From an uncultured Acetatifactor sp. (GTDB lineage Bacteria > Bacillota > Clostridia > Lachnospirales > Lachnospiraceae), in NCBI GenBank assembly GCA_944384205.1, contig CALWSL010000005.1, forward strand, positions 136,765 to 180,842: a stretch of 44,078 bases of DNA, in the 5' to 3' direction. Numbering within the stretch: the first letter of the stretch is position 1; every line of letters begins with the position of its first letter. This document shows positions 1 through 8,910 of this stretch, in pieces. Both the position numbers and the translations under genes were made by a program. A model generated the notes under the pieces. That model saw nothing but the letters and a program-made list of their open reading frames with translations. It ran no database searches and was not told where the DNA came from.

Positions 1-1446
1 TTCAATTTCCGCAGCAATTTTTTCACCGGTTCCTGTTACAAAAACAATTTCAACCTCAGCCGTTTCATCTGTAGTGAACATCCATCCATCACATTTTAAC
101 TCATAAATAATATCTTTATATCTAATATTTTCCCTTGTAAGCCATTCCGCTTTTCTAATATATTCGTCTGACACTTTGTTAGTTGGCAACACCAAACTAC
201 ATTCTGAATAATTCAATACATTTACAATACTTTCTCCGGTACATACCAGCCATTCATCTATATTACCTTTTTCAATCGGCTTTGCAAGATTCGATATCTG
301 TATCCCTGATCTTTCAGCTAATCTGCCGTCCGCAAGTGCCGCCTCTACTTCCTCCGCCACATTTCCCCAAAATCTTTCCGCCGTCTGTGCGTCAGCATAA
401 AAACCGGCATAACCTGCCGCCTGCCGCAACGCCCACGTGATATAGTCCTTTTCCACTTCTCCATCAACACCTAATACTCCCAATGAATCCCAACGCTGAC
501 AATAGATTTTGATTTCTTCTTCCATCTGCCCTAATGTCGGAGAACAGTCAATGATTTTTTTTAATGTAGCCTGGTCAACCCAGATATACTCATTTTCCGT
601 CTCAGGCTCCACCCTAAAGATAGCGCTTGTCGCTCTTGCAAAATTACCATCCTTATAATCTGTCATTGTATACACACCATAATTGCTGTAGTTGATGAAT
701 TTCACACCATTGATACCGGCAGCAAATATCAAATATATCATACAGACTAACCCAATATTAGAAAATAGTTTTTTCTTTTCCATTTTGATACAGGATAATA
801 CAATAATAATGCCCGCTCCAAAAATGTATGGCGCTAACCATATAGAATCTTCACGGATTATCCAGAAAAAAAACGTGCTGATACCTGCCCCGACAGCCCA
901 GCCAATTCTTTTTCGGATGCTTTCTTTTTTTCGGAAAAACAACCCTGCATACGTAGATACAACAAGCAGCACAGATGCCGGAACAATGGCTAATCTGTAT
1001 ATACGTAAACTAATCAACGAATCAAAGCACACCGGACTGAACATAAGAAAGGTCAGCATGATATTTTTCTTTATATTGGTATTTACAATATGCTCAAACG
1101 CTTTTACTGCAATGCAGACAGCCAAAATATAAAATGCTTCCAGTAAAAAGATATATGGTATATGCAGTGTATGGCACAGCGCCAAAAAAAAGGCATATCC
1201 CGGCATCTTATTTAATGTCAGCACATTATAAGCTCCAAACCATCCTGTATTCACCAGATTTTCTGCCATGTCCACATATAGCAAATCGTCCACGAGTGAA
1301 TCACTCAGCCAAATCGACATACCCGTTCTGATATAAAGCTTAATGATTGCTATGATTAGCAAATATATTTTCCAGTCAAGCCTATTCAATATTTCCAAAG
1401 ATTTTTTGCAGCCGTTTTTTATACGGAAAGCTACTGACTTTTTCAT
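1..1446 (-). CDS. Polytopic membrane protein, GT-C glycosyltransferase-like (3' end outside window)
   Basis: The frame is open from an ATG at 1446 to the left edge (482 codons, no stop), so the C-terminus is missing. The product starts MKKSVAFRIK and has a hydrophobic helix at about residues 27-42. A first loop containing SDSLVDDLLYVD and the motif LNKMPGYAF follows, then several more membrane segments to about residue 240. A soluble, probably extracytoplasmic, domain rich in charged residues and Trp fills the rest. An acidic pair in the first outer loop of a multi-helix protein is typical of GT-C transferases that use polyprenyl-phosphate sugars, but no family signature is decisive. The ATG lies one base after the stop of the acyltransferase gene, so the two are co-transcribed. 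Seen: hydropathy and the acidic loop. Inferred: sugar transfer on the outer membrane face. It could instead be a polymerase- or flippase-like protein. Confidence 0.6.
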   Translation of the reverse strand, partial: MKKSVAFRIKNGCKKSLEILNRLDWKIYLLIIAIIKLYIRTGMSIWLSDSLVDDLLYVDMAENLVNTGWFGAYNVLTLNKMPGYAFFLALCHTLHIPYIFLLEAFYILAVCIAVKAFEHIVNTNIKKNIMLTFLMFSPVCFDSLISLRIYRLAIVPASVLLVVSTYAGLFFRKKESIRKRIGWAVGAGISTFFFWIIREDSIWLAPYIFGAGIIIVLSCIKMEKKKLFSNIGLVCMIYLIFAAGINGVKFINYSNYGVYTMTDYKDGNFARATSAIFRVEPETENEYIWVDQATLKKIIDCSPTLGQMEEEIKIYCQRWDSLGVLGVDGEVEKDYITWALRQAAGYAGFYADAQTAERFWGNVAEEVEAALADGRLAERSGIQISNLAKPIEKGNIDEWLVCTGESIVNVLNYSECSLVLPTNKVSDEYIRKAEWLTRENIRYKDIIYELKCDGWMFTTDETAEVEIVFVTGTGEKIAAEIE

Positions 1447-1447
1447 A

Positions 1448-2476
1448 TCATTTTTCTCCATACTGTTTCATACTTTTCCCGGCTTTTCGTTTTGTTGATA
1501 TACTTCCCGCTGCGGATATACAAATCTCCACAAGTCGATTGAGCAACACTGCAAGCCCAAATGATATTGCACACACCAAAAATAATGTTATATATTTCTT
1601 TGAGGAAATAAACCATTCTTCACCCAGATAGTCATATAAATACTTCATCGTTACATGATGAAATAATATGATTCCCCAAGAATATTTACTCAATTTTTCA
1701 AATACAACTTTTACTTTTACCTTCTGTAAAAATCTTCCAATATAGAAGACGGAAACAAACAAAAAGAATGTCCCGACTAATATATCATTCATAATGTTGG
1801 TAAATATAAACCTGTCGCATGCGTACGCTCCTATTAAAGAAGCAATCAATACTTCTATCTTAATATTCGGATAAATGTACCGCATGAAATAAATACCCAG
1901 TACAAAAAACGGCGTTAATATTAATGGATTCCACAGCATTGGAATTGTCCACTGATAAGTTGTAATGTTATAAAGAAACAGAATGCCGATTACGGTTGCA
2001 AAAATCCACGGAATCTTTTGTACACAAATAGAAAAGAGCGGAAACAGGATATAGCATATTATGATAAATCCCAAAAACCATTCCCCAATCAGATAAAAGG
2101 TTGGCGTCCTATAAGAAAGATATCCATCCATACCAATTATCGTATAGATATATTTCCATAACGGTAAGTCTGCCGGCTTTACTCCTATCACCCAATTAAA
2201 AACAAAAACCATAATATAGGCAATCCAAAACGGCAACAGCAATGTTATAACTCTTTTTTTGTAAAATTCACCTGCTTTAAACTTTCCGTTATAGTTGTAC
2301 GCCAACACAGCTCCGGATATCAAGAGATACAATCCCACTCCTACCGCACCCAAGGAATCCTGAGAAATAAACGGAACTTTCAGCTCCGCCCCATAATAAT
2401 TAAAGTGATAAATCAAAATCAATATCAGTGCGCATACACGCACTAAATCGATACCGTATATTCGTTCTTTCGCCAT
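1448..2476 (-). CDS. Membrane acyltransferase, acyltransferase_3 (OafA/WecH-like) family
   Basis: About 342 residues with some ten membrane helices. The N-terminal motif RIYGIDLVRVCALILILIYH, with an Arg-x-x-x-Arg and a His at the end of helix 1, is the hallmark of the acyltransferase_3 family, which moves acetyl or other acyl groups onto surface sugars or lipids across the membrane. The start is placed at the ATG at 2476, preceded by GGAAAAG; an in-frame TTG at 2500 would add eight residues. It sits between the second LicD gene and the GT-C-like gene in the same operon, so O-acetylation of the exported glycan is the likely job. Acceptor and acyl donor cannot be read from sequence. Confidence 0.8.
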   Translation of the reverse strand: MAKERIYGIDLVRVCALILILIYHFNYYGAELKVPFISQDSLGAVGVGLYLLISGAVLAYNYNGKFKAGEFYKKRVITLLLPFWIAYIMVFVFNWVIGVKPADLPLWKYIYTIIGMDGYLSYRTPTFYLIGEWFLGFIIICYILFPLFSICVQKIPWIFATVIGILFLYNITTYQWTIPMLWNPLILTPFFVLGIYFMRYIYPNIKIEVLIASLIGAYACDRFIFTNIMNDILVGTFFLFVSVFYIGRFLQKVKVKVVFEKLSKYSWGIILFHHVTMKYLYDYLGEEWFISSKKYITLFLVCAISFGLAVLLNRLVEICISAAGSISTKRKAGKSMKQYGEK

Positions 2477-2535
2477 TTTTATCTTTTCCGCCTTAGACAA
2501 TATATTGAAAAAAATCCGATTACTTTCCTATTTTA

Positions 2536-3447
2536 TCACACCTTGGAATAATCTGTTGTATGATAAATTCCGGTTGCTCCGTATGTGTGCGTTGGATGCC
2601 GATAGGAAACAGGCGGAATATTCATATATTCACCGTACTGCTTTCTTAAATATGCGTCTGTGTTTTTCGGCGCCCAAAATTCTTCCTCATCAATTGACAC
2701 CTTCTGTCCTTCTGCAAACCAACTCTTATCAAATCTCCACGGCAGACAGAAAATGAATCCATTCGACATAATATAATAATTTCCGTCCGTCCTATTATAC
2801 CATTTTCTCACTCTTTCATATACAAAACAAATCAGTTTCATCGGAATCATTTTTCCCAGGGAAACCAGTGTATGAATAGTTTTCTGCATCTTTTCCGGCT
2901 GGTCGGCATACTCATCAAAATTCACATACGCACGATGCCCCATACCCAGACCATAGATTCCCTGTAATGCTTTCGTCTGACGCTCATGCTTTTTTTCATC
3001 ATCAGATGCGTTGTCAAGGATATAAATATCAAGCGGAATATGATTGTCGATATCATTTCTTCCTTTTCCGCGAATTTTCTGGAATGTAATCACCGGAACC
3101 TCTTCTTCCATATACACAAGCCTCGACATGAAATCAAGGAACGCTCCATGCTTCATATCACAATAATCGACAAAAAGAAATTTCCTGCCATCCCATTCAT
3201 CTCTCGCATGCTTTTTTAAGATATCAAAATCATGCCTTGTCATTGCCACATCTGCATCATCATCCCATGGAATAAACCCGCCATGTCTTACTGCCCCCAG
3301 CAACGTTCCACATATCAGATAATATTTTATATGATATTTCTCACATACCCTGTCTAATTCTCTTAGCAGAATGCGGTTACATTCCTGCGCTTTTTTCAGA
3401 ATCTGCATCTGTTCTTCTGACTGGATGTCCATTTCTAACTCGCTCAT
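2536..3447 (-). CDS. LicD-family phosphotransferase
   Basis: 303 residues. The LicD core is at about residues 30-70, with GTLLGAVRHGG followed by WDDDADVAM, a nucleotidyltransferase-like acidic cluster that binds metal. The C-terminal half contains the family pattern of a late PPVSYRHPTHTYG-like segment. LicD proteins transfer phosphocholine or another phospho-alcohol from a CDP-linked donor onto glycans; related fukutin-type enzymes transfer ribitol phosphate. There is no signal peptide, so it acts in the cytoplasm before export. The start ATG at 3447 has the SD-like AGGTGGA. It lies eight bases after a TagD-like cytidylyltransferase gene, which probably supplies its CDP donor. The substituent (glycerol, choline, ribitol or other) is not determined by sequence. 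Confidence 0.85.
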   Translation of the reverse strand: MSELEMDIQSEEQMQILKKAQECNRILLRELDRVCEKYHIKYYLICGTLLGAVRHGGFIPWDDDADVAMTRHDFDILKKHARDEWDGRKFLFVDYCDMKHGAFLDFMSRLVYMEEEVPVITFQKIRGKGRNDIDNHIPLDIYILDNASDDEKKHERQTKALQGIYGLGMGHRAYVNFDEYADQPEKMQKTIHTLVSLGKMIPMKLICFVYERVRKWYNRTDGNYYIMSNGFIFCLPWRFDKSWFAEGQKVSIDEEEFWAPKNTDAYLRKQYGEYMNIPPVSYRHPTHTYGATGIYHTTDYSKV

Positions 3448-3455
3448 AAGTCCAC

Positions 3456-3938
3456 CTATACCATTGCTTTCTCAATTAATGTTCTGATCTGCGTTGAACT
3501 GGTACTCTTCGTATATGGTAAAAATTCAATCGTTGATCCCAGTTCATTTAATTTTTGTTTTTCCGTCTGCCAGTCATTAATATGGTCGTCACCGGAAAAA
3601 TGAACATCATAATGTATCTGGTTCCAAGCATCCAGCTTGTCCGTATTGGAAAAATCTACCGCAATCACTTCATCTACCTCCCGAATTGCAGCCACAATTT
3701 CTTTTCTTTCCTCAAACGGAATAAACGGTTTTTTTCCTTTGTAAAACTCTGCCAACTCGTCCGTAAGTACGCCTACAATCAGATATTCACAATATTGCTT
3801 ACAATTCCGGAACAGATTCAAATGTCCGATATGAAATAAATCATATACTCCCGGTACATAACCAACCTTGTATTTTTTCATGTTTATACCCATCTGCGCG
3901 TTGCGACGCGCACTCAAATCAATAGGTTGAATACGCAT
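3456..3938 (-). CDS. Cytidylyltransferase, TagD/GCT-like
   Basis: 160 residues in the small nucleotidyltransferase fold. VPGVYDLFHIGHLNLFRN carries the HxGH nucleotide-binding motif and STSSTQIR is the C-terminal counterpart of the TagD R-x-x-I-S-T-T motif. Family members make CDP-glycerol, CDP-ethanolamine/choline or related donors from CTP and a phospho-alcohol. The ATG at 3938 has a good SD (GGGAGAAAGG, about 10 bases upstream). An ATG at 3881 (MKKYKVGYV) matches the usual family N-terminus better but has a weaker SD (GATGGG), so the first 19 residues are doubtful. It sits between the ABC transporter and a LicD gene, which suggests it supplies LicD. The loop ...VLTDELAEFYKGKKP differs from classical TagD, so the substrate need not be glycerol phosphate. 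Confidence 0.83.
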   Translation of the reverse strand: MRIQPIDLSARRNAQMGINMKKYKVGYVPGVYDLFHIGHLNLFRNCKQYCEYLIVGVLTDELAEFYKGKKPFIPFEERKEIVAAIREVDEVIAVDFSNTDKLDAWNQIHYDVHFSGDDHINDWQTEKQKLNELGSTIEFLPYTKSTSSTQIRTLIEKAMV

Positions 3939-3959
3939 TTTTATTCAACCTTTCTCCCT

Positions 3960-4691
3960 TCATTCAAGTTTCATAAACTCATCATACTCTCTCAATACTT
4001 CCTCTGTATCTCCTAACTGCATAAATTCACCGTCATTAATCCACAGTACCTTATTACAGAATTTTTTGAGGGTATCTGTGGCATGGGATACAATCAGAAC
4101 CGTTCTGTCACTCAAAATCAATTCTTCCATTTTCTTATAACTCTTCTGGCGAAAATGTTCATCCCCAACGCTTAAAACCTCATCCACCAGCATAATATCC
4201 GTATCCAGAATAGCCGTTACCGCAAAAGAAAGCTTGGAATACATTCCGCTCGAATAGGTTCGTACCGGTCTGTCAATAAAATCTCCCAATTCCGAAAATT
4301 CAATAATCTCATCAATGTGTTCTTTAATATAATCCAATTTACAGCCTAACAGCATTCCGGATTTTAAAATATTTTCTCTTCCGGTATTATTCGGATTAAA
4401 CCCTACGCCTATCGCCATCAGGGAAACTCTGTTTCCCTTTGTATCAATATAACCTGCGTCCGGTTGGAAAATGCCCGCGATTGACCTTAGCAATGTTGTT
4501 TTTCCCGAACCGTTTCTTCCCACAATCCCTAAAATTTCACCCTGATTCACGGAAAAGGAAATATCATTTACCGCTCTGATAATATCCGCCTTTTTTACTT
4601 CCTTTTTCAATAAACTCTGGTGCAGGGACATGTGCATTAAATTTTTATAGTAAATACTTACATGACTAACCTCCAGCGCCACATCTTTCAT
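3960..4691 (-). CDS. Polysaccharide/teichoic-acid ABC exporter ATPase (TagH/Wzt type)
   Basis: About 243 residues. Walker A is GIVGRNGSGKTTLL, the ABC signature is TYSSGMYSKLSF, Walker B is DIMLVDEVLSVGD and the switch His lies in VSHATD. The sequence AIGVGFNPNNTGREN is typical of TagH, KpsT and Wzt. It powers export of an undecaprenyl-linked glycan through the permease encoded just upstream. It ends right after the ATPase domain and lacks the extra C-terminal carbohydrate-binding domain found in cap-recognising Wzt proteins. The permease stop (TGA at 4694-4696) overlaps a possible GTG start at 4697. The ATG at 4691 is preferred because AAGGTGG lies seven bases before it. Confidence 0.9.
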   Translation of the reverse strand: MKDVALEVSHVSIYYKNLMHMSLHQSLLKKEVKKADIIRAVNDISFSVNQGEILGIVGRNGSGKTTLLRSIAGIFQPDAGYIDTKGNRVSLMAIGVGFNPNNTGRENILKSGMLLGCKLDYIKEHIDEIIEFSELGDFIDRPVRTYSSGMYSKLSFAVTAILDTDIMLVDEVLSVGDEHFRQKSYKKMEELILSDRTVLIVSHATDTLKKFCNKVLWINDGEFMQLGDTEEVLREYDEFMKLE

Positions 4692-4693
4692 CC

Positions 4694-6034
4694 TCACACC
4701 ACCTTCACATATCCGTTTTCATTCTTGTATACAATATGAACGCCAATACAACATAACACAAATGAAAATGCAGTCCACATACCCAAAAGAGGAAGATTTG
4801 CCATCGTATTATACAACAGCGCATTTCTCATCGTATCGATAAATACTGCCACCGGATTAATGCACATCATCAAAATATTTAACGGCTCCGGCAAGGTTGT
4901 CATTACCTCATAAAAAATTCCGGACAAAAACATCAGCATATTTAATAAAATTCCTACTGCGTATGATAAATCATCTACATACACGCCGAAATGCAGGAAA
5001 ATCATTCCTACGCCAAACGCCAGTAATATCATCATGATATATGCAGGAATAACCCATACTATATTTATCCCGACAGCTATACGGAATACGAACAGCATAA
5101 TTACCAATACAATTAATGAGAACAATAACTTAAACATATTCAAAACCATATTGGAAATTAAAAGGACAAATTTCGGCACATATACTTTTGAGATTATCTC
5201 TTTGTTATTTCGCACTAATTTTACGCTGTAATTTACTGTTTTGTTAAAGAAATTCCACATCAGCAGTGCAGAAAAAATGAATGTTGCATAATTCTCTACA
5301 GAAGCGCCCATCATATTTCCAAACACCACGACATACACAATCATATTAAAAAACGGTTCTAACAGCCACCACAAACGGTTTAAATAGGAGTTCGCTACTT
5401 CTGCCTGCAAATCCGTTTTTGCCGCATATATAATATACTGTCCGTAATTCACAATATCCGCAAAGAATTTCTTAGTTTCATAAATGATTCCATGATAATT
5501 CTTATCTTTACAAAATCGTAATTCACTTATAAGCTTGCTTAAAAATGCCACGAAAATCATAAGCAACAGATATGTTCCCATGTAAAGAATTCTCTCCAGT
5601 ATTGCTGTTGCAGATAACTTATATAAAGCGTCGCCAAACTCGTTATTCATAATAATATGCAGACTGTCATCCGTTGTACTGAAATCAACGCTTTTTTCAT
5701 GCAGCTGCATCGTACCGTTTGTAACATCCTGTACAAAAGTAGCAATACTGTATACATCCATTTTTTTCAGGCAAATCGTCTTATATCGTCCAAAAACCTG
5801 AATCTCGGTTATTTCTAATTCATTTATATTTTCAAATAAATATTCACAGCTATCTCCGTTAGCAAGTTCCACATTTGTCTCTAAATACGCAAACTCACCT
5901 TTATCTGTTAGAAACCGCAATACCAGATTTCTGTTTTCCAGCGGAAATAATGCAATAACAATCATACCAATAATTGTCACCGCTGCCAATAATATTTTAA
6001 AGCATTTATAACCTTTTGTTTTCTTCTCTTTCAT
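4694..6034 (-). CDS. ABC-2 polysaccharide export permease with an extra N-terminal extracytoplasmic domain
   Basis: About 446 residues. The C-terminal 250 are a TagG/Wzm-type ABC-2 permease with six helices; NSYLNRLWWLLEPFFNMIVYVVVFG is the typical entry to helix 1. TagG is normally about 260-275 residues, so roughly 190 are extra here. These comprise a membrane helix at about 15-35, an extracytoplasmic segment at about 45-155 (ANGDSCEYLFENINELEITE and following) and a second helix at about 160-185. The ATG at 6034 is chosen because GAGG lies 11 bases upstream; the ATG at 6043 has its SD only two bases away. It pairs with the ATPase encoded downstream (3960-4691). The extra domain may bind glycan or wall enzymes, which is inference. 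Confidence 0.88.
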   Translation of the reverse strand: MKEKKTKGYKCFKILLAAVTIIGMIVIALFPLENRNLVLRFLTDKGEFAYLETNVELANGDSCEYLFENINELEITEIQVFGRYKTICLKKMDVYSIATFVQDVTNGTMQLHEKSVDFSTTDDSLHIIMNNEFGDALYKLSATAILERILYMGTYLLLMIFVAFLSKLISELRFCKDKNYHGIIYETKKFFADIVNYGQYIIYAAKTDLQAEVANSYLNRLWWLLEPFFNMIVYVVVFGNMMGASVENYATFIFSALLMWNFFNKTVNYSVKLVRNNKEIISKVYVPKFVLLISNMVLNMFKLLFSLIVLVIMLFVFRIAVGINIVWVIPAYIMMILLAFGVGMIFLHFGVYVDDLSYAVGILLNMLMFLSGIFYEVMTTLPEPLNILMMCINPVAVFIDTMRNALLYNTMANLPLLGMWTAFSFVLCCIGVHIVYKNENGYVKVV

Positions 6035-6054
6035 CAAAATCATTACCTCTTATA

Positions 6055-8907
6055 TCACGAAAACAATAATGCAGTGTCAGAAATCCAGATATAATAATCT
6101 TCTATGCCTGCACTTCTAAGCTTCGCTTCTATTTCTCTAAATTGCACATGATTGCAAATCACAAATGTATATTCACTGCGTTTTTCAAGTACCTCCTCCC
6201 AGGTACATACCTGTATGTTTTCAAAATGGGGCTCCTTACATTCATCGCTCACAATAACACCCGGTCTTACCTCCTCGCGGACGGAATTGATATACTTCTC
6301 TATTTCAGCCTTCGCTCCTACCGCTGCAATCTTTCTGCCTTTCTCCGGCAGCATGAATCTTTTCCGGTACTGCTCATAGGAAACTGCACAGTCATACAAA
6401 ACTCTATGTTTATTTTTTCTTTCCGCCAAAGGCGGCATCCGCATATAATCGGCTCCTTCCATAACAGTCAGGCAATGCTGATAATTAACCGGAGCTGCCA
6501 GCCGTAAATCTGCAAAATCCATCATTACCATATCATCAAAGTCATGTTGGTCAAAGCATTTGTAATGTGTTTCTCCGGTAATCTGTGAAAATATCGCTTT
6601 TACACCTGTGTCGATATCACAAGACTGCAGTGCCTCATCCAGTTTTTTGCATAATTCCGCGTGAGAATACCTCCTTGCAATTCTGCGATATTCCTTCTGT
6701 TTCCAGGCATTTTTCCCGTCAATGTCCGGCAGTTTACCATAAACCTTCATATATAGCAGGCTTTGATAATAAAATACCTGCTTTTTAATCTGCAGATTCT
6801 TTCTATCATCACTATATGCCCTGTCAATCGGCATGATATCTACCCAAATTCCCTGATGGCAATTCTTTCCCCAATTTCTTTGTTCGAGAGCCGTCGTGTG
6901 ATTCTTTCTCAGCTTTGCATAACCGCCATAGAAACACTCCGCATCATTATACATCGTCTGAATAACATAAATATCCTTTAACTCCTCTGCCGCAATCCTG
7001 ATAAATTTCTCATAATCTTCTCTTGGCATCGCGATATCTGCGTCATCATCCCATGGTACAAAGTTCTTGTGCCGGACTGCCCCTAGCAACGTACCATATA
7101 TCATAAAATATTGCAATCCATATTTTTGACATATGTCGTGAATGATTCCAAGCATTTCTAAACGTACCTGCTGTACCTGCTGTAATATTTCGTCTGTCTG
7201 GAACTGTGTAACACTCTCTCCTTTATAAGTGAGTTTTTCTGCATTACGATATATTTCCGGGAAATTAAGGTATACTCCTCTATAGTAAGTTTTATATACC
7301 TCTGTTTTTCTGTTATCGGCAATAAAAGAAGCCTCCTCTTCCTCGAAAACATCCCATACAGATGATAACCCGAACTTTTCATTCAATATATTCATTGGCA
7401 GAATCGCTTCCACACCCGCGATATACATATAGGTATATTTGATTGCGCGATACAGGACATACTTTGCCGGAAAGTTCTTCCTGATAAATTCCTGATCGAA
7501 GAAAATCATATTTTCGCCGTCATAAAAACAATTTGCAGGAACCATATCAAGATAAGCGCATTGTAAAACGGGACCATAATCCGGTTCCGGATTCCGGTTC
7601 CGGAAATAATTCTCCTCCTCCGACACATGTTCCGATGACTGCAAAATATACTGATATAGACGTTCAAACAGCGATATAAATTTTTCAGGTTCTTCCGCAA
7701 CAATCCTCTTTAAGTAATTACTTAATGTTTCCGCCTTCTCATATGGCATACGGATTGCCTTGCCGTCAAACTCATGGGGAATAACCGTAATGCCTCTTTC
7801 CTGCAATTCGTCAAGCGCTCTGTTCGCCTGTGCCAATCTTTCCTTTCCCTCAGGGAAAACATAGCGTTTTTCCACTATTTTCATTCCACGAATCGCCGTT
7901 GTACAGCTTCCCTCTACTCCGCGGTCTGTTGACAAAACAGCATAGGATACATCTGATTTTTCCTGATGACTGCTGCACTCCACCAAAAAGGAATTGGCAA
8001 AAAATTCCTGTACGTTATTTTCGATAATATCTTTATACAGATTCCTCTCCCACGCCACAAGTGTATCCCCTAAACGGGAATACGTACTTAGCCTTTCATA
8101 AATCTCATTCCCTCCAAAATAATCCTCGGAATATACAAGCTGCGGTACCAGATAGTCCGGCAGGGGATAAAAGAACTTATATGAATCTAATCCTGCCAAT
8201 GAAACAATATTCTCTATCTCTTTTTTACTGAACGTATAAGCGCTTGCCCCAAATGGATAGTGATTGATTCCGTCAAACGGTCTTCCGGTTACAGAATCTC
8301 TTTCTCCGCAAAAATTCCTTAATCCAAAACGATTGTCCACCGAAAAGATAATTTTACCGTCCTCTTTCAAATATTCTTGTAAACGCAGAAGATAATCTGC
8401 ATACACCTGTGGATTGGAATCTCCGTTCCCAACCTTCTCTAATGCTCCCAACAGAACAATATAATCAAATTTATCCAGTTCACGTATTTTATAAATATCA
8501 AAAATGTGCCCTGCATATACATCAATATTGGTACGGGTACGATATCTTTTCGTAATGCACTGTGCCCGATACGGATTACTTTCGGTTACGACAACATGTT
8601 GCGCTTTATCACTCAGCATACCGGTAACCGCGCCAAACTGTCCCTCAATTTCAAGGATTCTGGCGCCTTCTTTAAAATCATACCAGTTTAAAACGCCTCT
8701 GCGCAAATCACAGAAATGAAAAAAAACATCCCATTCTTCATTTTGTTCTAAAATTGCGCTATAGTCCTCGTTTCCATTACGTTCCTCTATGAAACGCCCT
8801 ATTTTCGCATCCATATAAGATGTGGGCGCTATTTTTTTTATATCCGGTATCAGCTCCGCATGAAATTTAACCATTCTATTACTGCTACTTTCTCCTCTAT
8901 TTTTCAT
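6055..8907 (-). CDS. Methyltransferase - kinase-like - LicD - Rossmann-like fusion protein
   Basis: 950 residues with four parts. About 75-240 is a SAM methyltransferase (ARILEIEGQFGAVTG as motif I, then FDYIVLLGALEKV). About 310-480 resembles a small-molecule kinase (VEKRYVFPEG for the Lys strand, then DMVPANCFYDGENMIFFDQEF with the spaced Asp, Asn and Asp of a catalytic loop). About 585-845 is LicD (GTLLGAVRHKNFVPWDDD). About 855-950 is a Rossmann-like tail (RKIAAVGAKAEIEKY) related to tails in neighbouring proteins. Methyltransferase-kinase pairs such as E. coli WbdD cap O-antigen chains and so set their length for ABC export. This gene lies directly upstream of the ABC permease, which fits a capping role. 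The LicD part could add a phospho-alcohol at the cap. The start ATG at 8907 has no clear SD and follows the previous stop by three bases. Confidence 0.8.
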   Translation of the reverse strand: MKNRGESSSNRMVKFHAELIPDIKKIAPTSYMDAKIGRFIEERNGNEDYSAILEQNEEWDVFFHFCDLRRGVLNWYDFKEGARILEIEGQFGAVTGMLSDKAQHVVVTESNPYRAQCITKRYRTRTNIDVYAGHIFDIYKIRELDKFDYIVLLGALEKVGNGDSNPQVYADYLLRLQEYLKEDGKIIFSVDNRFGLRNFCGERDSVTGRPFDGINHYPFGASAYTFSKKEIENIVSLAGLDSYKFFYPLPDYLVPQLVYSEDYFGGNEIYERLSTYSRLGDTLVAWERNLYKDIIENNVQEFFANSFLVECSSHQEKSDVSYAVLSTDRGVEGSCTTAIRGMKIVEKRYVFPEGKERLAQANRALDELQERGITVIPHEFDGKAIRMPYEKAETLSNYLKRIVAEEPEKFISLFERLYQYILQSSEHVSEEENYFRNRNPEPDYGPVLQCAYLDMVPANCFYDGENMIFFDQEFIRKNFPAKYVLYRAIKYTYMYIAGVEAILPMNILNEKFGLSSVWDVFEEEEASFIADNRKTEVYKTYYRGVYLNFPEIYRNAEKLTYKGESVTQFQTDEILQQVQQVRLEMLGIIHDICQKYGLQYFMIYGTLLGAVRHKNFVPWDDDADIAMPREDYEKFIRIAAEELKDIYVIQTMYNDAECFYGGYAKLRKNHTTALEQRNWGKNCHQGIWVDIMPIDRAYSDDRKNLQIKKQVFYYQSLLYMKVYGKLPDIDGKNAWKQKEYRRIARRYSHAELCKKLDEALQSCDIDTGVKAIFSQITGETHYKCFDQHDFDDMVMMDFADLRLAAPVNYQHCLTVMEGADYMRMPPLAERKNKHRVLYDCAVSYEQYRKRFMLPEKGRKIAAVGAKAEIEKYINSVREEVRPGVIVSDECKEPHFENIQVCTWEEVLEKRSEYTFVICNHVQFREIEAKLRSAGIEDYYIWISDTALLFS

Positions 8908-8910
8908 TTA

